Shown here: positions 24,868-30,289 of the stretch, in pieces
How positions within the stretch are numbered: the stretch's first letter is position 1
Layout: each line of letters starts with the position of its first letter
NCBI GenBank assembly: GCA_039024315.1
Contig: JBCCQN010000092.1
Span: 1-30,289 of the forward strand
Reading direction: 5' to 3'
Source of the DNA: JBCAWW01 sp039024315
Lineage (GTDB): Bacteria > Bacteroidota > Bacteroidia > J057
DNA: 30,289 nucleotides
Notes under the pieces: model-generated
What the model was told of the DNA's origin: nothing
Seen by the model: the letters and a program-made list of their open reading frames with translations, nothing else
The model's database searches: none
Made by a program: the position numbers and the translations under genes

Positions 24868-25494
24868 TTAGCGACCCCAATTTTCGGGATCTTTTTGCCA
24901 ATCAAAGATAGTTTGCTGCTCGTGGGCGGCAAGATAGTCAATCTCGGTGGCTTTTTGCAAAAGGGTTTGGAGATTTGTCAAGGGCGTGTAGCCGGTATGG
25001 GTAGTCGCAAATGTCGCTTCTGCCTGCGGAAAACCATAGCTGAAGATGCTCATGGTACCAAGGATGCTAGCGCCTTGCTCCTGCATGGCCTTAACGGCCG
25101 CAACACTACTTTTGCCACTTGAAACCAAGTCTTCTATAACTACGTATTGCTTGTCTTTTTCCAAGCGACCTTCTATCATATTTTGGAGACCATGGCCCTT
25201 AGCCTTGGCTCTGATATAGACAAAAGGTAAATCCATCGCCTCAGCGACCATTACCCCCCAAGCAATCGCTCCAGTCGCCACGCCGGCAATGGCACTTGCT
25301 GCTGGATACATGCTGCTGATTTGCGCTACAAAGGCCTGAGTAACCGCTTTTCTAATTTCTGGATAGGAAAGAGCAAGGCGATTATCACAATAAATGGGAG
25401 ACTTCCAACCGGAACTCCAAGTAAAAGGGTCCTGCGCTTGTATGCGGACCGCTTTGATTTTTAGTAAATACTCTGCAATTTTGGTGCTTTCCAC
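24868..25494 (-). CDS. pyrE: Orotate phosphoribosyltransferase
   Basis: 208 residues. It converts orotate and PRPP to orotidine 5'-phosphate in pyrimidine synthesis, in the cytoplasm. FTWSSGWKSPIYCDNR is the orotate-side signature, RAKAKGHG (95-102) holds the flexible-loop lysine and histidine, and YVVIEDLVSSGKS (117-129) is the PRPP-binding motif. The start is a GTG at 25494; the only nearby upstream ATG is out of frame, and the GTG gives the normal N-terminus. It is divergent from the NUDIX gene with just 29 bases between start codons, so promoters must overlap or lie inside coding sequence. nuoC follows on the same strand. Confidence 0.95.
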   Translation of the reverse strand: MESTKIAEYLLKIKAVRIQAQDPFTWSSGWKSPIYCDNRLALSYPEIRKAVTQAFVAQISSMYPAASAIAGVATGAIAWGVMVAEAMDLPFVYIRAKAKGHGLQNMIEGRLEKDKQYVVIEDLVSSGKSSVAAVKAMQEQGASILGTMSIFSYGFPQAEATFATTHTGYTPLTNLQTLLQKATEIDYLAAHEQQTIFDWQKDPENWGR

Positions 25495-25523
25495 GGCGAA
25501 CAGTTCATTTGGGCCGCAAAACT

Positions 25524-26228
25524 ATGAAAATTTTTGCACTGAATCTTTCCATTTCGTTTGCCAGCCATAATTCCAAGCGATCGTACGAATTTGAACCTAT
25601 CTCTTTTGAAGAGTTAATGGCTCATTTGTTCAAAGGTCTTGAGTTCCCAGACCAACAGTTTTACGTTTTGGCTGAAAACAACGAGCAATTTCAACAAGAA
25701 ATCTTTGACCTGCAAGCCAATGAGCTCTGGCGGGAGCTAGATTTGAATGTCGAATTTGTTTTTCCTAGCGAAGAACAGATTCAAAAGTTCCTCGCGGACT
25801 TTCGAGAGCGTTTTCGAGAGACAGATGCTGCCGGAGGAATCGTCACCAATGAAAAGGACGAATTTCTGATGATCTACAATCGCAAGCGCTGGACTTTACC
25901 CAAAGGAGGAGTAGAGTGGGGGGAGTCGATTGAAGAGGCCGCTCTACGCGAAGTCAAAGAAGAAACCGGTATCGAGGAAGTGAAAATGCACGAAAAGCTA
26001 GGTGAGACCTATCATACTTTCCGCCGCCGAGGTAAATGGAATCTCAAAACTACTCATTGGTATAAGATGAGCGGTAAGGCTGATGCTGAGCTCAATCCTC
26101 AGGCCGAAGAAGACATCGAAGATGTCAAGTGGATGAGCCGAGAGGAGTGGCTAAAGGAATCGAAAACCTCCTACCCTTTGGTACGCCAAGTGATGGAGCA
26201 AGAGTTTTTTCGCACGCAAACCAACTAA
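25524..26228 (+). CDS. NUDIX hydrolase
   Basis: 234 residues from the ATG at 25524 (a TTG at 25509 is less likely). The NUDIX box is perfect: G128-x5-E134-x7-R142-E143-x2-E146-E147-x-G149, preceded by WTLPKGGVEWGES. The first 100 residues form a separate region (ISFEELMAHLFKGLEFPDQQFYVL) that I do not recognise but believe is shared by Bacteroidota relatives. NUDIX enzymes cleave nucleoside diphosphates linked to another group, for house-cleaning or signalling; the substrate here is unknown. Its head-to-head position with pyrE suggests a nucleotide-related task, but that is inference. Confidence 0.9.
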   Translation: MKIFALNLSISFASHNSKRSYEFEPISFEELMAHLFKGLEFPDQQFYVLAENNEQFQQEIFDLQANELWRELDLNVEFVFPSEEQIQKFLADFRERFRETDAAGGIVTNEKDEFLMIYNRKRWTLPKGGVEWGESIEEAALREVKEETGIEEVKMHEKLGETYHTFRRRGKWNLKTTHWYKMSGKADAELNPQAEEDIEDVKWMSREEWLKESKTSYPLVRQVMEQEFFRTQTN

Positions 26229-26272
26229 ATCGCCTGATTGCGTCTATGAGCTGATTTGAATATTTTGAAGGA

Positions 26273-26281
26273 GAAGACCGC
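26273..26281 (+). promoter_or_regulatory. Shine-Dalgarno-like AAGGAG upstream of the OmpA-family gene
   Basis: GAAGGAGAAGACCGC precedes the ATG at 26282. The AAGGAG core lies 8 bases before the start (about 26268-26273), a clear ribosome-binding site for a phylum that often lacks one. Confidence 0.5.
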
Positions 26282-28219
26282 ATGAAAAAGAACCTTCTGA
26301 TCATCCTATTAGGATTTCTTTCCCTAAACCTGCATGCACAAGTCGCCTTTTGGCAGAAGTACTTGGGCAGTGAAGGCTTTGATTTCGGTAAGCGTGTGCT
26401 TCTCAATGCAGATGGTACCTTCATATTGGGAGGCGAAATTCCTTCCGAAGCCAGTCTTTCAGGAGAGACCAAAGCAGAAATCCGCGATAAAGATGTCGTA
26501 ATCCTCAAAATGGCCACTCAAGACAAGGTCTTTTGGCGGGTGCAATGGGGCGGCAGCGGTGAAGAAATATTGTACGATCTGATCCCTACGAGAGACGATG
26601 GTTATTTGGCTATTGGCTCTACCGCTTCAACTGAATTAGCAGATTTTAATGGTGATACGGATGTATTTGTCCTAAAGATTGACGGCTTAGGTCAAGTTGA
26701 GTGGACCAAAATATTAGGTGGTAAAGGAGATGACAAAGGGATATGTGTCATCCAAACGAGCGAGGGAGATTTTATGATTGGGGGGGAGTCTGGTTCCCAG
26801 AACGGTAATATGAAATCTCCGCATCATGGAGGCTTTGACAGTTGGATAGCTAAGCTCAATGAATACGGTGGGCTAATTTGGGAAAAACACTTTGGTGGAC
26901 TTGGCAACGAAAAGACGGTCCGCATCCATGAATTTATCCCCGGCAAGTATTTTGTCATTAACTCTAGTGATCGCCGAGACCAAGATGTAGCCGCCAATTT
27001 TGGGCAGAAAGACGTTTGGGTCTTTATGCTAAATGAAAATAAAGAGATTGAGTGGCAGCAAAACTATGGCGGTACTCGCAACGACGATATCGCCGATAGT
27101 CATCTGGATAGTGAGGGTAAGCTGACTATGGCAGGTACTACCTTTTCTACCGATGTACACATCAAGCAACAGCGTGGTTTGGGTGATTATTGGCTGCTAC
27201 AAATTGATCCCCAAGGCAACCTTCAATGGTCCGAAACCTATGGCGGGACTAAGCCTGATGGAATAAGCGGTATGGCGCCTACCCAAGACGGAGGCTTTAT
27301 CCTCTGTGGGATGACCAAGTCCCGGTCCGTGGATATCGAACGCAACAATGGCTACTTTGACGCATGGATCGTCAAAGTTAATGGTGCAGGGGAGCGTATT
27401 TGGTCTCGCAGCATCGGCTATGAGGCGATGGACGAAATGAATGATATCCTCCAACTGCCCGAGGGAGGCTATATGATGATTGGTACGGTGCAACAATTGG
27501 CGGGAGGTACTGCTTTGGCCGGCCACCAAGGCAATGGTGATATTTGGCTCACCAATCTTAGCGATCCGCAAGTGCCGCGTTTACGGCCCTTCGTGACACC
27601 GCCCATTCTATTTGGCAAAATCGTTGACAAAAGTACGGAGGAAGCCCTTCAAGCCAATGTTTTGCTCACCGACAATGCCACCTTAGATTCTTTGACCAAG
27701 GCGATTTCTGAGCCCAGCGATGGCTCTTTTGTGCTTTTACTACCGCCATACGGGCTGGTCAGTATGAGTGTTTTACGACCTGGCTATATGCTCTTTGGCG
27801 AAGACATGCGTACAGATACCATGCTGGATGAGACCATCACTGAAAAGACTATCGCCCTTGAACCTATTGAGGTGGGTAGCTCCCTTATTCTTCGTTTGAT
27901 CTACTTTAATACAGGTAAATACGAACTCCTGCCTGCCTCTTATCCAGAATTGGAAAGGGTCGCCAAATTTATGAAGATCAATCCTCGGGTGCATATCGAA
28001 GTAGTAGGCCATACCGACAATACGGGAAATCGGGCTGAAAAGACCCAACTCTCTCTCTTCCGTGCCCAAGCGGTACAAAACTATCTGGTCTCCAAAGGCA
28101 TCCAAAAAGCTCGGATACGAGTAAAAGGAGCCGGCATGTCCCAACCTATTGCCAGTAACAATAGCTCAGAGGGTCGCCGCAAAAATCGCAGGGTAGAGTT
28201 TAGCGTGATTAGGAAATAA
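26282..28219 (+). CDS. OmpA-family outer-membrane protein with N-terminal propeller-like repeats
   Basis: 645 residues. The signal peptide is MKKNLLIILLGFLSLNLHAQ. Residues about 22-430 contain roughly six units of about 65 residues with the pattern D.W..K.D..G...W...GG...D, for example DVFVLKIDGLGQVEWTKILGG and DYWLLQIDPQGNLQWSETYGG, suggesting a six-bladed propeller. Residues about 440-525 look like a carboxypeptidase-regulatory-type beta domain (FGKIVDKSTEEALQANVLL). The C-terminal 110 residues are an OmpA peptidoglycan-binding domain (IYFNTGKYELLPAS, HIEVVGHTDNTGN, NRRVEFSV). It probably anchors a surface or periplasmic repeat structure to the cell wall. Confidence 0.88.
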   Translation: MKKNLLIILLGFLSLNLHAQVAFWQKYLGSEGFDFGKRVLLNADGTFILGGEIPSEASLSGETKAEIRDKDVVILKMATQDKVFWRVQWGGSGEEILYDLIPTRDDGYLAIGSTASTELADFNGDTDVFVLKIDGLGQVEWTKILGGKGDDKGICVIQTSEGDFMIGGESGSQNGNMKSPHHGGFDSWIAKLNEYGGLIWEKHFGGLGNEKTVRIHEFIPGKYFVINSSDRRDQDVAANFGQKDVWVFMLNENKEIEWQQNYGGTRNDDIADSHLDSEGKLTMAGTTFSTDVHIKQQRGLGDYWLLQIDPQGNLQWSETYGGTKPDGISGMAPTQDGGFILCGMTKSRSVDIERNNGYFDAWIVKVNGAGERIWSRSIGYEAMDEMNDILQLPEGGYMMIGTVQQLAGGTALAGHQGNGDIWLTNLSDPQVPRLRPFVTPPILFGKIVDKSTEEALQANVLLTDNATLDSLTKAISEPSDGSFVLLLPPYGLVSMSVLRPGYMLFGEDMRTDTMLDETITEKTIALEPIEVGSSLILRLIYFNTGKYELLPASYPELERVAKFMKINPRVHIEVVGHTDNTGNRAEKTQLSLFRAQAVQNYLVSKGIQKARIRVKGAGMSQPIASNNSSEGRRKNRRVEFSVIRK

Positions 28220-28250
28220 GTCCCAGCCTTTGTGTCATTGCCGTTGATTT

Positions 28251-28282
28251 TTTAGACCTGCTGCGCAGAACGCTCAGTCTAA
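28251..28282. repeat. Mini-hairpin repeat flanked by a 7-bp inverted repeat, overlapping the deaminase stop codon
   Basis: TTTAGAC (28251-28257) and GTCTAAA (28277-28283) flank a minus-orientation copy at 28258-28276 (CTGCTGCGCAGAACGCTCA). On the minus strand the deaminase stop TGA is the first three bases of the repeat, TGAGCGTT. The structure could form between the convergent ends of the OmpA-family and deaminase genes. Confidence 0.7.
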
Positions 28283-28768
28283 ACCCTTTTGCCAAAAATT
28301 ACTAAATCGCTCTTGCTTGGATTGAAAGGCAAAGTGTGTAAATACTTTTTGGGCTTCTTCTCTCAGGATGCCCCCCTCGACCATCACCTTTTTGCCGCCG
28401 ATATTTAGCAGAGAAATAGCACTAGGCTTTGGATTCCCACCACTGTGCTTTTTTAAATCTGCCTGACTCAAAGCAAAAACTACCCGGTCAATCTTGGCCC
28501 AATGAATGGCGCCACAACACATGATACAGGGTTCAACATTTGTGTAGAGGGTATATCCTGCTAGAGAAATCTTTTGCTCCGCCACACAATGTTCTCGAAT
28601 TGCTACTAACTCAGCATGGGCCGTGGGATCAGCATACTGAATACAACGGTCAGGGCTCTCATACTTGATTTCGCCCTCCTTGACTAGCACGCAGGCAAAG
28701 GGGTCAAAACCAGCCTCGGCCGATTGCCAAGCCAACTCGATACAGCGTTCCATGAAATGGTGATCCAT
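28274..28768 (-). CDS. Cytidine/deoxycytidylate-type nucleoside deaminase (guanine or tRNA adenosine deaminase family)
   Basis: 164 residues from the ATG at 28768. Zinc-site residues are intact: H51-A-E53 in DPTAHAEL and P80-C81-x-x-C84 in EPCIMCCGAIHWA. The size and DPTAHAE fit both TadA-type tRNA deaminases and GuaD-type guanine deaminases; HWA and the long C-terminal tail lean to a free-base or nucleoside enzyme, but this is not decisive. The start codon shares its A with the dapB stop (TGATG), so translation is probably coupled. The stop codon is supplied by a mini-hairpin repeat, which means the last residues (WQKGLD) may have been set by that insertion. Confidence 0.85.
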   Translation of the reverse strand: MDHHFMERCIELAWQSAEAGFDPFACVLVKEGEIKYESPDRCIQYADPTAHAELVAIREHCVAEQKISLAGYTLYTNVEPCIMCCGAIHWAKIDRVVFALSQADLKKHSGGNPKPSAISLLNIGGKKVMVEGGILREEAQKVFTHFAFQSKQERFSNFWQKGLD

Positions 28769-29490
28769 CACAAGATATCGCTAAACTCGATAAGCCCCTC
28801 CTTACCCAAGATGTTTTCTGCCGCAATTACGGCTCCTAAGGCAAAACCACGACGATTATGAGCACTATGCTCGATGCTCAAACTGTCTATATCTGAAGTG
28901 TAGCTTACCTTGTGATAACCGATAATTTCGCCGGAGCGGATAAAACCTACCGATAATTCCTCTTCGCTCGGAGGACGATTTTGCAACTCAGTAGATACGA
29001 TGCTCGACTTACGGTCCAGACCCGCTACAATTTGTTGGGCTAAGGAGTAGGCTGTACCGCTGGGGCCATCGGCTTTGTAGCGGTGATGACGCTCTTCAAC
29101 ATAAGCATCGTATTGGGCATGCGGATTCATGAGCTCAGCCAGTCGTTGATTGAGCTTGAAAAGCAGATTGACGCCCACCGAGAAGTTAGCGCTGTAGATG
29201 AGGGTTCCTTTTTGGGCTGCTAGCGCAGAACGCACCCCTTCAATTTCCTCATGCCAGCCTGTGGTTCCGGTAACCATGGGAATGTTGATGGCTATGACGC
29301 GCTGCAGATTAGCTTGGAAGCTATCAGGATGGGTAAATTCAATGACTACCTCCGTATTAGTAGGATTGACCTGCTCCCAATCTGCGAGATTTTCTTTGTC
29401 GATCCGAAAAGCAATCTCATGGCCTCTAGCTAGGGCCTCTTGCTCGATCGCGCGGCCCATTTTGCCGTAGCCGAGTAATGTTATTTTCAT
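28768..29490 (-). CDS. dapB: 4-hydroxy-tetrahydrodipicolinate reductase
   Basis: 240 residues from the ATG at 29490. A longer reading to 29553 overlaps the upstream gene and lacks family support. It carries out the NAD(P)H-dependent reduction in the lysine/diaminopimelate pathway. MKITLLGYGKMGRAIE is the nucleotide-binding start, VTGTTGW the middle motif, and EERHHRYKADGPSGTA the catalytic/substrate block, with G where A is usual (DAPSGTA). The start lies one base after the DUF5683 stop (TGACATG), so the genes are coupled. A mini-hairpin-like stretch (29216-29233) falls inside the reading frame at VRSALAA. Confidence 0.93.
   Translation of the reverse strand: MKITLLGYGKMGRAIEQEALARGHEIAFRIDKENLADWEQVNPTNTEVVIEFTHPDSFQANLQRVIAINIPMVTGTTGWHEEIEGVRSALAAQKGTLIYSANFSVGVNLLFKLNQRLAELMNPHAQYDAYVEERHHRYKADGPSGTAYSLAQQIVAGLDRKSSIVSTELQNRPPSEEELSVGFIRSGEIIGYHKVSYTSDIDSLSIEHSAHNRRGFALGAVIAAENILGKEGLIEFSDIL
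29216..29233 (-). repeat. Variant mini-hairpin repeat inside dapB
   Basis: On the minus strand GCGTT then CTGC-GCTA-GCAG: one extra base gives a four-base loop instead of GNA. It is read in frame as R-S-A-L-A. This may be a decayed copy or chance. Confidence 0.35.
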
Positions 29491-29491
29491 G

Positions 29492-30289
29492 TCAAAAGGA
29501 AAATTTGAGCCCCAAGCCAAAGGCTGGAGCCCCAATATTGTTAGTAGGGGCAATCATGGTGGGAAAAGGAGTCATACTAAGGTCATCAGATACATCATAA
29601 CCTTCCATGTGCGCATCGACATAGGCCTCGGCCACTTGGACCAAATGCCAACCTGCCAAAATCAAGATACCCTGATCTCGTCGATTGCGGTATTCATTAC
29701 GCAAGCGTCTGATACCTTCTCTGTCAAAACGCTCAAACTCAGGAATATCGTCAAAGGGATCAGGAGAGACTTTCGCCAAGAAAGCGACTCTTGCTTCCAA
29801 ATAAAGCCGATGGTTGTAGCCAATCCATACCGCACCAGCCGCATAACCCAAATAAAATATCGGCAGTTTCCAATAATCCTGATTATAAACTTGTCCCCAA
29901 CCGGGTAAAATGAGGCTCCTTTGCCAAGCTACCGTAGGATTATAAGGGGGCCTAGGCCCAGTTTTTTCAAATGCTTTGGGGAGGGGGAGATCAATATCTT
30001 CTCGCCAAAAGATCGGTATGTGTAGCCTCAGTTGGCCAGAATCTTTATAAACCTCGGGAATTTGGGCTTCTAAAGTTGTGACTACTCTCCTAAAGACTGG
30101 CGTGTCTACTTTGGTGGGAAAGTAGCTTGTATCTAGCGACATCGCTTGAATCAGCGAGTCCATCGGCATGCTGCTGCCTATATTATCTATACTATCAGAG
30201 CGGACACTATCTTTAAATGTGCTGTCAATACCCATGGCGCTTTCGATAAGAGAATCCGCCGCCAAACTATCTCCGACCATGATCGAAAG
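29492..30289 (-). CDS. DUF5683 domain protein (N-terminus probably outside window)
   Basis: Open from the window edge. The first ATG inside is at 30280, but the frame stays open through the last nine bases and no signal peptide is visible, so the true start probably lies upstream. The visible 262+ residues start with a low-complexity D/S-rich stretch (about 1-45), then AWQRSLILPGWGQVYNQDYWKLP, which is the DUF5683 hallmark, and a hydrophobic stretch FYLGYAAGAVWIGYN. The C-terminus FGLGLKFSF ends like an outer-membrane strand. Function is unknown. DUF5683-dapB adjacency is, to my knowledge, common in Bacteroidota, often with parB upstream and lepB downstream. Confidence 0.8.
   Translation of the reverse strand, partial: LSIMVGDSLAADSLIESAMGIDSTFKDSVRSDSIDNIGSSMPMDSLIQAMSLDTSYFPTKVDTPVFRRVVTTLEAQIPEVYKDSGQLRLHIPIFWREDIDLPLPKAFEKTGPRPPYNPTVAWQRSLILPGWGQVYNQDYWKLPIFYLGYAAGAVWIGYNHRLYLEARVAFLAKVSPDPFDDIPEFERFDREGIRRLRNEYRNRRDQGILILAGWHLVQVAEAYVDAHMEGYDVSDDLSMTPFPTMIAPTNNIGAPAFGLGLKFSF

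Noticed and set aside
1..30289. CRISPR array, tRNA, rRNA, insertion sequence or prophage genes
   Set aside because: No regularly spaced repeats, cloverleaf signatures, transposase or phage protein motifs were seen on either strand.

Overview
The window looks like a chromosomal segment of a Bacteroidota bacterium. Supporting features are a SusC/SusD pair, a one-protein hybrid two-component regulator with an AraC output domain, several lipoproteins, an OmpA-family protein, and a DUF5683-dapB gene pair. A Saprospiria/Lewinella-like marine member would fit, but that finer placement is inference. No rRNA, tRNA, CRISPR array, insertion sequence or phage gene was seen.

Layout. 1-6.3 kb: the 3' end of a DUF3052 gene (+), a thioredoxin-like protein (-), an esterase-like lipoprotein (-) and a large SWIM plus SNF2 helicase (+). 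6.4-7.9 kb: a D-aminoacylase-type amidohydrolase lipoprotein (+). 8.2-22.8 kb: a polysaccharide-utilisation-like block read entirely on the minus strand. In transcription order it holds a serine hydrolase lipoprotein, a DUF5060 glycoside-hydrolase-like protein, the hybrid regulator, an unlisted 33-residue membrane mini-protein, SusC, SusD and a sulfatase. Its likely logic is that the regulator senses a glycan fragment in the periplasm and switches on SusC/SusD uptake plus sulfatase and hydrolase; the sulfatase points to a sulfated glycan. 23.0-28.2 kb: a secreted beta-propeller-like protein (+), a lone nuoC (-), pyrE (-), a divergent NUDIX gene (+) and an OmpA-family propeller protein (+). 28.3-30.3 kb: a tightly packed minus-strand operon of a DUF5683 protein (cut by the window edge), dapB and a nucleoside deaminase.

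The most unusual signal is not a gene. A short dispersed repeat, about 18 bases, occurs about 13 times on both strands. Its form is AGCGTT followed by a hairpin of type C-N-N-C, triloop G-N-A, G-N-N-G. Stem bases change in compensated pairs (CTGC/GCAG, CCGC/GCGG, CGGC/GCCG, CCCC/GGGG), and the core GC-GNA-GC is the motif known for exceptionally stable DNA mini-hairpins. Copies sit between genes, over a stop codon, as inverted pairs, and inside four open reading frames in different reading frames. It resembles REP/BIME elements, but no REP-type transposase is in the window.

Other items of note are a perfect 10-bp dyad just upstream of the regulator start codon, a terminator-like hairpin between susD and the sulfatase gene, a second AT-rich dispersed element, and a long GC-rich extension of the SusC signal peptide.
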